DNA of 5,280 bases from an uncultured Oscillospiraceae bacterium (GCA_934569045.1 CAKTJX010000051.1:1-5280), one strand, 5' to 3'; shown: positions 1 to 4,807, counted from the first letter of the stretch. Program-made: numbers and translations. The notes: generated from the letters alone by a model not told the origin.

Positions 1-54
1 AACTGGAAATCTCCCTATGAGGTCTTCTTTGATACGGTGTTGCACTTGACTTGA
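1..54 (+). CDS. IS30-family transposase, C-terminal end only (partial)
   Basis: Frame 1 is open from the window edge and reads NWKSPYEVFFDTVLHLT followed by TGA at 52-54. The pattern Asn-x-Lys-Ser/Thr-Pro-x-Glu-Val-Phe and a short tail ending in Leu-His-Leu-Thr is, from family knowledge, the characteristic C-terminus of IS30-family DDE transposases, lying after the last catalytic residue. Only 17 codons are visible, so the catalytic domain, and whether the element is intact, lie outside the window. The assignment rests on this one motif, but the motif is distinctive. It implies that the DNA to the left is a mobile element pointing toward the small membrane-protein gene. Confidence 0.72.
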   Translation, partial: NWKSPYEVFFDTVLHLT

Positions 55-60
55 CAATCT
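1..60 (+). mobile_element. Right end of an IS30-like insertion sequence (approximate edge)
   Basis: IS30-family elements usually end within a few tens of bases of the transposase stop, with the stop close to or inside the terminal inverted repeat. Here the stop is followed by TTGACAATCTAAG. The bases GTTGCACTTGACTTGACA (39-56) are a reasonable candidate for the right inverted repeat, but the matching left end is outside the window, so the true boundary is inferred and could lie some bases further right. Confidence 0.45.
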
Positions 61-187
61 AAGAAGGGGAAGGTTGGAGCTTTCTTTTTTAGGGTATACG
101 TTCAACAGGGCGCTCTATTTCCTCCAAATCGTCCCAATTTGACCCGCTATTTTGCGGCGCTTTCCCTTTTCGTTTCTCCCTGTTCGT

Positions 188-195
188 GGTAGAAT
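188..195 (+). promoter_or_regulatory. Extended -10 promoter for the small membrane protein gene
   Basis: TGGTAGAAT (188-196 region; hexamer TAGAAT at 190-195) is an extended -10 element with five of six consensus bases. No good -35 is present at the right distance (the bases around 167-173 are TTTTCGT), as is typical of TGn-type promoters. Transcription would start near 202 and give a leader of about 27 bases to the ATG at 229, carrying the ribosome site AAAGGAG at 211-217. Confidence 0.5.
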
Positions 196-228
196 AGAAC
201 CATCCCAAGAAAAGGAGCGGGTTTTGAG

Positions 229-453
229 ATGCTGTTTTCTATTCTGATGACTGTTTTGTTTGGCTGGCTGTTTTTTAAGTGCCTGGGCTTTGCCTTTCGG
301 CTTACCTGGGGGATTGCGAAGATCGTGGGGAGCATTCTTCTGGTGCTGGCGCTGCCGATGCTGGGGGTGTGCCTGCTGATGGCCGGCGGGGCGCTGCTGA
401 TCGTGCCGGTGGCCATGGTGGGGATTGCGTTTGCTGTTCTGAAAGCATGCTAG
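229..453 (+). CDS. Small membrane protein of unknown function, 74 aa
   Basis: The ATG is preceded by AAAGGAG at 211-217 with an 11-base gap, and by an extended -10 promoter, so this is likely a real gene although small. The protein is almost entirely hydrophobic. A first segment covers residues 1-22 (FGWLFFKCLGF region), a short basic patch with Arg24 and Lys31 follows, and one long or two short segments cover about 33-72, rich in Leu, Val, Gly and Met. It ends in Lys-Ala-Cys. It has no signal-peptide cleavage motif, no charged loop and no domain I recognise. The orientation is probably two or three membrane passes with the basic patch inside. It lies between an insertion-sequence end and a hairpin array and appears to be a single-gene unit. 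It could be a conserved small membrane protein or a hydrophobic, toxin-like peptide; the sequence does not decide between them. Confidence 0.6.
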   Translation: MLFSILMTVLFGWLFFKCLGFAFRLTWGIAKIVGSILLVLALPMLGVCLLMAGGALLIVPVAMVGIAFAVLKAC

Positions 454-578
454 GTTGGGCCGCGGGCCCAACGGTGAAATCCGGCTTTGGCCGGGTGAAA
501 TCTGCCTGGCGGCAGAAGAAATCCGGTCTTTGACCGGACGAAATCGTCCTGGGGGCGGATGTGGTGTCCCTGCGGGAC
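454..578. repeat. Tandem string of six short hairpins with GAAAT-type spacers
   Basis: Directly after the stop codon there are six back-to-back inverted repeats. They are: GTTGGGCC/GGCCCAAC with loop GCG (454-472); CCGGC/GCCGG with loop TTTG (481-494); CTGCC/GGCAG with loop TGGC (502-515); CCGGTC/GACCGG with loop TTT (523-537); CGTCC/GGGCG with one G-T pair (545-557); and GTCCC/GGGAC with loop TGC (566-578). The first four spacers are GGTGAAAT, GTGAAAT, AAGAAAT and ACGAAAT, so GAAAT is constant. The fifth (558-565, GATGTGGT) looks degenerate. Stems differ in sequence but keep their pairing, a sign of selection on structure or of a structure-based copying process. No reading frame of substance runs through it. 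From memory, similar hairpin strings joined by TGAAAT-type linkers occur between genes in other gut Clostridia; I cannot check that here. Confidence 0.8.
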
Positions 579-584
579 GGGTTG

Positions 585-623
585 AAAAAGGGGTGCGCTG
601 CGAATGTTGCGGTGCACCCCTTT
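585..623. terminator. Long hairpin at the end of the array, possible terminator
   Basis: AAAGGGGTGC (587-596) pairs perfectly with GCACCCCTTT (614-623), and the stem extends inward by five more pairs including two G-T pairs, leaving loop GAATGTT (602-608). On the plus strand the T-run is short (TTTGAATT), so as a terminator for the small membrane-protein gene it is imperfect. On the minus strand the stem is followed by TTTTTC, a better terminator shape, although no minus-strand gene ends here. It may act in both directions or may be the last, largest member of the hairpin string. Confidence 0.5.
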
Positions 624-652
624 GAATTCCCTGTGCGGGTGTGAGAATTGTA

Positions 653-681
653 TTGTAATTGGTCGGGACGGATGCTATAAT
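653..681 (+). promoter_or_regulatory. Promoter for the hydrolase-transporter operon
   Basis: TTGTAA (653-658) and a perfect TATAAT (676-681) are separated by 17 bases, and the -10 is extended by TGC (673-675). This is a good housekeeping-sigma promoter. Transcription would start near 688, giving a leader of about 85 bases before the TTG start at 774, with the hairpin at 704-719 inside it. Confidence 0.65.
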
Positions 682-703
682 GTTGTGGGACGAGTAGTCT
701 ATG

Positions 704-723
704 ACCGCCGGGGGGCGGTTTTT
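704..723 (+). terminator. Terminator-like hairpin in the hydrolase leader (possible attenuator)
   Basis: ACCGCC (704-709), loop GGGG, GGCGGT (714-719), then T at 719-723. The stem is only six pairs but all except the last are G-C, and a run of five T follows, fitting a short intrinsic terminator. It lies about 16 bases after the predicted transcription start, so it would cut the leader to roughly 35 bases unless bypassed. It could instead stop readthrough from upstream. A second small hairpin, GTTAG/CTAAC (736-751), lies between it and the ribosome site. Confidence 0.45.
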
Positions 724-773
724 AAAAGCGGAGTGGTTAGCGTACACTAACTGCGAGAGAGGGGCGGAGCGGA

Positions 774-1589
774 TTGAGAGTTCTGGAATACGGAAAAGAG
801 CATGAAAAGACGCTGCTGTTTCTGCCGTGTACGGCGGAGCCGGAGTGGGTGTTTGCCGGGGCGGTGGAGCAGCTGGCGCAGGCGTATCACGTCATGCAGG
901 TCGTCTACGATGGCCACGGGGAGACGGGGGAGGACTTTGTTTCCGTGGAGCATACGGTGGACGAGGTGGTGGATTGGCTCCGGGGGCGGGGAATCCCCGC
1001 CCTGGACGCGGCCTACGGGTGCTCCCTGGGGGGCGCGTGTCTGACCCGGTTGCTGGCCGTGGGGGCAATCCCTATTGACCGCGCCATCATCGACGGCGGC
1101 ATTACCCCTTATCAGCGCCCGTACCTCGCGCGAAAGCTGCAATTGGGACTGGATGTGCTTTCCTTCAAGGCGGTGGCGAACAACCGCAAGGTGTTGGAGA
1201 CGGCCTTTCCGCCGGGGCGGTATACCCAGCCGGGCCATGACTCCGTGAAGGAGTACAATGCCCTGGAGAAATATCTGAAAACCTATTCGGACAGGACCAT
1301 CCGCAATATCTTCTGGTCCGGCAACAACTATGCCCTGCCGGAAACCCCTGCCGTGGGCAATACGAAAATCACCTATTGGTACGGCGACGAGGAGAAAAAG
1401 GACCGCCGGAGCAACATCCGCTTCATCAAGCACTATTTCCCCCAGGCGCGGATTCACGGCATCCCCAAAATGGCCCACGCGGAGCTGGTGACGATCTACC
1501 CGGAGAAATTCTACTGGTATGTGGAGAAATTTATGAAGCACGGGGAGAACGTGACACGGGACGTAAAGGAAGCGTCCGGCATAGCATAG
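774..1589 (+). CDS. Alpha/beta-fold hydrolase, 271 aa
   Basis: This is a probable cytoplasmic hydrolase of the alpha/beta fold, substrate unknown; there is no signal peptide. The nucleophile elbow is Gly82-Cys-Ser84-Leu-Gly86-Gly, matching GxSxG. The likely acid is Asp205 in WYGDEE and the likely base is His235 in KMAHAEL, in the order and spacing usual for the family. The N-terminal strand TLLFLPC and the DGHG motif (46-49) precede the elbow as in other members. The section from about 110 to 180 would be the cap or lid. The start is TTG at 774, the only start codon after the in-frame stop at 738, with GAGAGGGG (757-764) and GGAG (766-769) just upstream; starting at Met41 would lose the first strand and the DGHG motif. 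It lies 16 bases before a metal-transporter gene, so the two are probably co-transcribed. It could be an esterase, lipase-like or amide-cleaving enzyme; motifs do not separate these. Confidence 0.86.
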   Translation: MRVLEYGKEHEKTLLFLPCTAEPEWVFAGAVEQLAQAYHVMQVVYDGHGETGEDFVSVEHTVDEVVDWLRGRGIPALDAAYGCSLGGACLTRLLAVGAIPIDRAIIDGGITPYQRPYLARKLQLGLDVLSFKAVANNRKVLETAFPPGRYTQPGHDSVKEYNALEKYLKTYSDRTIRNIFWSGNNYALPETPAVGNTKITYWYGDEEKKDRRSNIRFIKHYFPQARIHGIPKMAHAELVTIYPEKFYWYVEKFMKHGENVTRDVKEASGIA

Positions 1590-1605
1590 ATAGAGGTGGT
1601 GGAGC

Positions 1606-2382
1606 ATGGAGACCTTTTTGGGCTTGCTGATCCCGTTTCTCGGAACAACGGCGGGGGCGGCCTGCGTGTTTTTTATGAAAAAAAGCCTGGGGGATCTGGT
1701 GCGGCGTTTCCTCGCGGGCTTTGCCGCCGGGGTGATGGTGGCGGCCTCCGTGTGGAGTCTGCTGATCCCCGCCATTGAGCAGTCGGCGGAGCTGGGAAAG
1801 CTGGCCTTCTTCCCGGCGTTCGCGGGCTTCTGGCTTGGGGTGCTGTTCCTGTTGGCCCTGGATCACCTGATCCCCCACCTCCATGTGGGCAGCACACAGA
1901 CGGAGGGCCCAAAAAGCAACCTGAGCCGCACGGTGATGATGGTTCTCGCGGTGACCCTGCACAACATCCCGGAGGGAATGGCCGTGGGCGTGATGTACGC
2001 GGGGTTCCTCTCCGGCAGCGCTGAGATCACGGCGGCCAGCGCCCTGGCCCTGTCCCTGGGCATTGCCATTCAGAATTTCCCCGAAGGGGCCATTATCTCC
2101 ATGCCTCTCCGGGCAGAAGGGGAGAGCAAGGGCAAGGCGTTTTTGGGCGGGGTGCTTTCCGGCGTGGTAGAGCCCATCGGCGCGGTGCTGACGATCCTCG
2201 CCGCCCAGCTGGTGATCCCGGCCCTGCCGTATCTTTTAAGCTTCGCCGCCGGGGCCATGCTCTATGTGGTGGTGGAGGAGCTGATCCCGGAAATGTCCCA
2301 GGGGCGGCATTCCAACCTCGGCACGGTCTTCTTCGCCGTGGGCTTCAGCGTGATGATGGTTCTGGATGTGGCGTTGGGGTAA
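1606..2382 (+). CDS. ZIP-family divalent metal transporter (GufA/ZIP11 type), 258 aa
   Basis: This is an inner-membrane transporter expected to bring zinc or related divalent metals (Fe, Mn, Co) into the cytoplasm. About eight membrane segments can be drawn: roughly 1-23, 32-54, 67-90, 107-132, 142-168, 177-199, 203-226 and 239-257. The metal-site motifs are present: His119-Asn-Ile-Pro-Glu123-Gly in segment 4, Gln156-Asn157-Phe-Pro-Glu160-Gly in segment 5, and Glu224-Glu225 in segment 7. A histidine cluster (DHLIPHLHVG, 86-95) sits in the loop after segment 3, where ZIP proteins often carry one. The QNFPEG form of segment 5, followed by a SMPLR-type ending, is typical of the GufA/ZIP11 branch rather than classical E. 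coli ZupT, which has a second His there. Length is normal. ATG at 1606 is supported by GAGGTG at 1593-1598. It follows the hydrolase gene by 16 bases, so it is likely the second gene of an operon; no metal-regulator operator is evident. Confidence 0.93.
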   Translation: METFLGLLIPFLGTTAGAACVFFMKKSLGDLVRRFLAGFAAGVMVAASVWSLLIPAIEQSAELGKLAFFPAFAGFWLGVLFLLALDHLIPHLHVGSTQTEGPKSNLSRTVMMVLAVTLHNIPEGMAVGVMYAGFLSGSAEITAASALALSLGIAIQNFPEGAIISMPLRAEGESKGKAFLGGVLSGVVEPIGAVLTILAAQLVIPALPYLLSFAAGAMLYVVVEELIPEMSQGRHSNLGTVFFAVGFSVMMVLDVALG

Positions 2383-2401
2383 AAATAAAGATTGAGCGCT
2401 A

Positions 2402-2557
2402 GTAGGGGCGGCTACCAGCCGCCCGGAAGTGACCGTGCTTGTGCGTTTGGCATTCACCATACGCTTTCGGTGACCTCCGGGCGGCTAATAGCTGCCCCTA
2501 CAAGACTCTAAAGTATTCAAATCCCGGAAATATCCAAGGAATTTTGAATATTTCAAC
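2402..2557. repeat. Intergenic palindromic repeat, copy 1
   Basis: A 100-bp core (2402-2501) has 26-bp inverted ends that differ at three positions: GTAGGGGCGGCTA at left and its complement TAGCTGCCCCTAC at right, each followed inward by the GCCGCCCGGA block. Each end is itself a palindrome: GGGCGGCT-ACC-AGCCGCCC at left, and GGGCGGCT-AAT-AGCTGCCC at right with one G-T pair. The inner 48 bp (2428-2475) carry GTTTGG, TTCAC and CGCTTTCG. A 56-bp tail (2502-2557) beginning AAGACTC is shared with copy 2 at 42 of 56 positions without gaps. It lies between the convergent ends of the metal transporter and the cysteine hydrolase and may serve both as a hairpin terminator. No clear target duplication is visible at its edges. 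Confidence 0.88.
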
Positions 2558-2563
2558 GACGTA

Positions 2564-3067
2564 TCAAAGAACCTCGATCTGTACCGCCCGCATGGCGTCC
2601 AGGGCGGTCTGGTGGCTCTGCTCGGTGACGCCGGCGCAGCAGCCGGATTCAATATAGATGGGCGTCTCCGGGAAGGCGGATTTCAGAATCATGGCGTTGG
2701 AGATCACGCAGATATCCGTGCACAGTCCGCACAGGGTGATGGACTCCGGGGTGCCGTTCTGGGCCAGCAGCCGGGGCAGGGAAATGCTGCCGAAGCACAG
2801 CTTGTCCACAATGTTGGAGGCGATGGGCTGCAGCTCCGGGCAGATCTGCCAGCCGGGAGTGCCCTGGATGCAGTGCTCCACCGGCAGCTTCTGCCCCTCC
2901 TGGGTGCGCAGGTAGCCCGGACCATGGGTGTCCCGGGTAAAGAACACCGTGCCGTCAAAGTCCTCCACCAGCTCCTTTACCTTCGGCACAATGGCCTGTG
3001 CCTGAGCAGAGCCCAGACTTCCGGTGATAAAATCTACCTGCATATCTACAACGATCAAATATTTCAT
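2564..3067 (-). CDS. Isochorismatase-family cysteine hydrolase, nicotinamidase-like, 167 aa
   Basis: The family cleaves amide or ether bonds with a Cys-Asp-Lys triad. Here the triad is Asp8 (VVDMQ), Lys89 (VDKLCFGS) and Cys120 (LCTDICV), with the expected conserved surroundings. Nicotinamidases also bind a metal through Asp and His residues. Asp46 and His48 (TRDTH) and His65 (VEHCIQGTPG) fit three of these, but the usual middle His (equivalent to M. tuberculosis PncA His57) is not evident, since the region reads GPGYLRTQ. It may therefore convert nicotinamide to nicotinate and ammonia for NAD recycling, or act on another small amide; the family call is firm, the substrate is not. The protein is short for the family (PncA is about 186 aa) but has all core motifs. 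ATG at 3067 is preceded by AGGAG (3077-3081) with a 9-base gap, and a promoter lies at 3110-3138. It is a single-gene unit, bracketed by two copies of the palindromic repeat. Confidence 0.9.
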   Translation of the reverse strand: MKYLIVVDMQVDFITGSLGSAQAQAIVPKVKELVEDFDGTVFFTRDTHGPGYLRTQEGQKLPVEHCIQGTPGWQICPELQPIASNIVDKLCFGSISLPRLLAQNGTPESITLCGLCTDICVISNAMILKSAFPETPIYIESGCCAGVTEQSHQTALDAMRAVQIEVL

Positions 3068-3109
3068 TTCTCTACGCTCCTGACGTTCTGTTTCGGGGGT
3101 GTTGGGGTT

Positions 3110-3138
3110 AGTATAGCAGGGAGGAGGGGAAAAAGCAA
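3110..3138 (-). promoter_or_regulatory. Promoter for the cysteine hydrolase gene
   Basis: On the minus strand, TTGCTT (3138-3133), a 17-base spacer, and TATACT (3115-3110) extended by TGC form a plausible housekeeping promoter. The -10 is five of six and extended; the -35 is weak. Transcription would start near 3103, leaving about 36 bases to the ATG and including the AGGAG ribosome site. Confidence 0.58.
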
Positions 3139-3189
3139 GGATGAGGGACGGATTGACAATTGATAATGCGAATCATGCGTTGACGGCCC

Positions 3190-3345
3190 GTAGGGGCGGC
3201 TATCAGCCGCCCGGAAGGTATCGAAAGCGAACTGTGAAGACCAAACACGAAAACCCCGTCGTCTCCGGGCGGCTAATAGCCGCCCCTACGAGACTCAGAA
3301 GTTTTAAAGTCCCCGGAATATCTGTGGAATTATGAACATTTTAAC
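3190..3345. repeat. Intergenic palindromic repeat, copy 2
   Basis: This is the same architecture as copy 1: a 100-bp core (3190-3289) with 26-bp inverted ends that differ at a single position (27 if the flanking C/G pair is counted), then the 56-bp tail (3290-3345) beginning GAGACTC. Both ends contain the GGGCGGCT/AGCCGCCC palindrome, with loops ATC and AAT. The inner 48 bp (3216-3263) match copy 1 poorly in direct orientation (16 of 48) but well when reversed (30 of 48). It lies between the start of the cysteine hydrolase gene and the end of the MFS gene. For the MFS transcript the tail and hairpins are the only terminator candidate downstream. The AT-rich flank GATTGACAATTGATAATG (3151-3168) precedes it. 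Confidence 0.88.
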
Positions 3346-3364
3346 TATTCTTTCTCCGCAACCT

Positions 3365-4537
3365 TCAGATTCCCTTATCCACCGTCTCCTGGGCAAACAC
3401 CAGCACTACTACTGTGCCTGCCGCGGCGGCGGCGGTGCCGAAGGCCAGCATGGCGTTTACACCCCACAGGTCAATCATGCGGCCCCCCAGCAGCGCGCCG
3501 ATGACAGAGGCCAAGGTGTAGGTCATGGTGTAGTAGGCCTGGCCCTTCACCGCGTCCTCCGGGGCCATGACGGCGTTGATGTAGTACACCGAGGCCACGG
3601 CGATCAGGGCCCAGGCCAGCAGCTGGGTGAGCTGGAACAGATAGTAGACTGTCACATTGGGGGCCAGCCAGGAGCCCAGGTTCTTCAGCAGGAAGAAAAA
3701 GCCCGTCAGCTTCATCCAGAAGCCGCTGCTTCGCCAGCGGAGCATCTTTGTAAACAGCAGCATGGTGGGCAGCTCCGAAAGGGCCGCCAGGGCCATGGCC
3801 AGGCCCATATGGCTGCTGTCGCCGCCCTTGGAGCGGATGATCTGCAAGGTAAAGTTATTCAGCAGCACATGTCCGGTGAAGATCAGCACGCAGCCTGCCA
3901 GCACCCCGGTAAACCGGGGATATTTTTTGAAGAAGGCCAGGCCCTGGGCCCCCTTTGGCTGCCCCTGGACCTTTGGGGTGCGCTGGGTGGGGTACAGGCA
4001 CAGCGACAGGAAGAAAAGGGCCGTGCAGAGGGTGATGGCCCAGGGCACCGGCCGGCCGCCCAGCTCTGCCGTGACCCGGCCCAGGACAAAGCACACCAGG
4101 GCGTAGGTCACGGAGCTGGCGCTTTTGGAGACGCCGTAGTTCAGCTTACAGCCGCAGTTGATGCTGGTGACCCCCAGGGAATTGACCAGGGGTGTCTGCA
4201 ATTGCAGCAGGGCCAGGGCCCCGGCGTAGAAGGCCAGCGCGGCCCCCTTATTTTCTCGAAACAGGCACAGCCCCAGGCCGCAGAGCCCGGTGAGCGCCGC
4301 GACAATCAGGTTGATGGTCTTCAGGCTCAGGCTGGTTTCCCTGTCCGCGTAGCCCGCGACCATGGGCTGCAAAAACGCGGAGGCCACGCCGGACAGGGCG
4401 ATCAGGGCCCCTACAGCCCCGTTGGAAAAGCCCAGCTCCAGCAGATACAGGCTTACATAGCCGGAAATTGCCGCGTAAGCCATCCAATAGGTGCCGTGGA
4501 TCAGCCCGTAGCGGGCGGTCAGTTGCTTGGTTGTCAT
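3365..4537 (-). CDS. MFS transporter, 12 membrane segments, 390 aa
   Basis: This is an inner-membrane major facilitator superfamily carrier; the substrate cannot be read from sequence. Hydrophobic segments alternate with short loops to give two six-helix halves, joined by a charged cytoplasmic loop at about 184-206 (PTQRTPKVQGQPKGAQ). The loop after helix 2 reads GYADRE (62-67), a reduced form of the MFS motif A. SELP (254-257) in the second half and KGQAYYTM (331-338) before helix 11 resemble the LacY/nucleoside-symporter-like MFS branch (MFS_1-like). The helix 4-5 region reads NYGVSKSASS (133-142), where relatives tend to have an arginine. The chosen start at 4537 has AGGAGA (4550-4545) seven bases upstream and a promoter just before it. 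The frame stays open to 4744, but the added 69 residues are polar and would start upstream of that promoter. It is likely a single-gene unit, divergent from cooS. Confidence 0.87.
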   Translation of the reverse strand: MTTKQLTARYGLIHGTYWMAYAAISGYVSLYLLELGFSNGAVGALIALSGVASAFLQPMVAGYADRETSLSLKTINLIVAALTGLCGLGLCLFRENKGAALAFYAGALALLQLQTPLVNSLGVTSINCGCKLNYGVSKSASSVTYALVCFVLGRVTAELGGRPVPWAITLCTALFFLSLCLYPTQRTPKVQGQPKGAQGLAFFKKYPRFTGVLAGCVLIFTGHVLLNNFTLQIIRSKGGDSSHMGLAMALAALSELPTMLLFTKMLRWRSSGFWMKLTGFFFLLKNLGSWLAPNVTVYYLFQLTQLLAWALIAVASVYYINAVMAPEDAVKGQAYYTMTYTLASVIGALLGGRMIDLWGVNAMLAFGTAAAAAGTVVVLVFAQETVDKGI

Positions 4538-4568
4538 GTACTTCTCTCCTCTTTCTTTCTTCGCTCCC

Positions 4569-4596
4569 ATGATACCACGTACAAAAAATTTTTCAA
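4569..4596 (-). promoter_or_regulatory. Promoter for the MFS transporter gene
   Basis: On the minus strand, TTGAAA (4596-4591), a 16-base spacer, and TATCAT (4574-4569) extended by TGG give five of six matches in each hexamer. Transcription would start near 4562 and leave about 25 bases to the ATG, just enough for the AGGAGA ribosome site. This supports 4537 as the true start of the gene. Confidence 0.65.
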
Positions 4597-4635
4597 TTTC
4601 TTTTTCATCCGCAAAAAGTAGGAAAAGCCCCCGTT

Positions 4636-4662
4636 CCGGCCCCCTTCCGGGCCGGTATTTTT
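4636..4662 (+). terminator. GC hairpin with T-run, plus strand
   Basis: CCGGCCC (4636-4642), loop CCTTCC, GGGCCGG (4649-4655), then TATTTTTC. It has the shape of an intrinsic terminator for plus-strand transcription, yet no plus-strand gene ends upstream of it; the only candidate RNA would be antisense to the MFS gene. It is upstream of the MFS promoter on the minus strand, so it is not in the MFS leader. Confidence 0.5.
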
Positions 4663-4682
4663 CATTTCCGTTTGATTTGAAC

Positions 4683-4700
4683 AAAAACCCCCTGGGGGGG
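4683..4700 (-). terminator. C-run/G-run hairpin with T-run, minus strand
   Basis: Read on the minus strand this is CCCCC, loop CCA, GGGGG, then TTTTTGTT, a compact terminator shape. It would stop transcription coming from the cooS side toward the MFS gene. The stem is built from homopolymer runs, so it could instead be a simple G/C tract. It lies 38 bases left of the cooS -35 element. Confidence 0.4.
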
Positions 4701-4737
4701 ATTGGGAAAAAGGTGTGAAATGTGGCTAAAAAGCCGA

Positions 4738-4766
4738 TTGACAATCTTGATTCCTATTGGTAGAAT
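4738..4766 (+). promoter_or_regulatory. Strong promoter for cooS
   Basis: A perfect TTGACA (4738-4743), exactly 17 bases of spacer, and TAGAAT (4761-4766) extended by TGG form the best promoter in the window. Transcription would start near 4773. The palindrome TATCGATA (4769-4776) spans that start and the small inverted repeat GGCT/AGCC (4724-4735) sits just above the -35; either could bind a regulator, but no known operator is recognised. Confidence 0.8.
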
Positions 4767-4772
4767 ATTATC

Positions 4773-4807
4773 GATACAGTATTGGTTCGGCAATACCTGC
4801 GTGTATC
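4773..4807 (+). other. Hairpin at the 5' end of the cooS mRNA
   Basis: GATACA-GTATTG (4773-4784), loop GTTCGG, CAATAC (4791-4796), five unpaired bases CTGCG, and TGTATC (4802-4807) form a 12-pair stem with one bulge. It starts at the predicted first transcribed base and ends 22 bases before the ribosome site AGGAGG (4830-4835), leaving that site free. No T-run follows, so it is not a terminator. It would fit an mRNA-stabilising 5' stem or a protein-binding element. Confidence 0.55.

Noticed and set aside
51..79. Outward promoter from the insertion-sequence end (TTGACA at 51-56)
   Set aside because: No -10 hexamer occurs at 16-18 bases downstream; TATACG at 95-100 is too far away.
454..640. 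CRISPR array
   Set aside because: The repeated unit is only about 5 bases (GAAAT) with 13-19 base intervals that are palindromes; CRISPR repeats are longer and spacers are not self-complementary.
115..747. Open frame of 210 codons on the minus strand
   Set aside because: It overlaps the promoter, the small membrane-protein gene and the hairpin array, is rich in Pro, His, Arg and Gln as GC-rich antisense frames are, and has no ribosome site.
701..805. Short upstream ORF of about 34 codons in the hydrolase leader
   Set aside because: ATG at 701 lacks a ribosome site, lies in the terminator-like hairpin region, and the peptide has no regulatory codon run.
747..1775. Open frame of 342 codons on the minus strand
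   Set aside because: It is antisense to the hydrolase, whose catalytic motifs are clear; composition is Arg/His/Pro-rich with no recognisable domain.
2612..3163. Open frame of 183 codons on the plus strand
   Set aside because: It is antisense to the cysteine hydrolase gene; no ribosome site and Gly/Gln-rich composition.
3332..4621. Open frame of 429 codons on the plus strand
   Set aside because: It is the mirror of the MFS gene; Gln/His/Gly-rich low-complexity translation, while the minus strand shows clear membrane helices, a promoter and a ribosome site.
4538..4744. 69-residue N-terminal extension of the MFS protein
   Set aside because: It would begin upstream of the promoter at 4569-4596, is polar and without a membrane segment that fits, and the ATG at 4537 has a well-placed AGGAGA.
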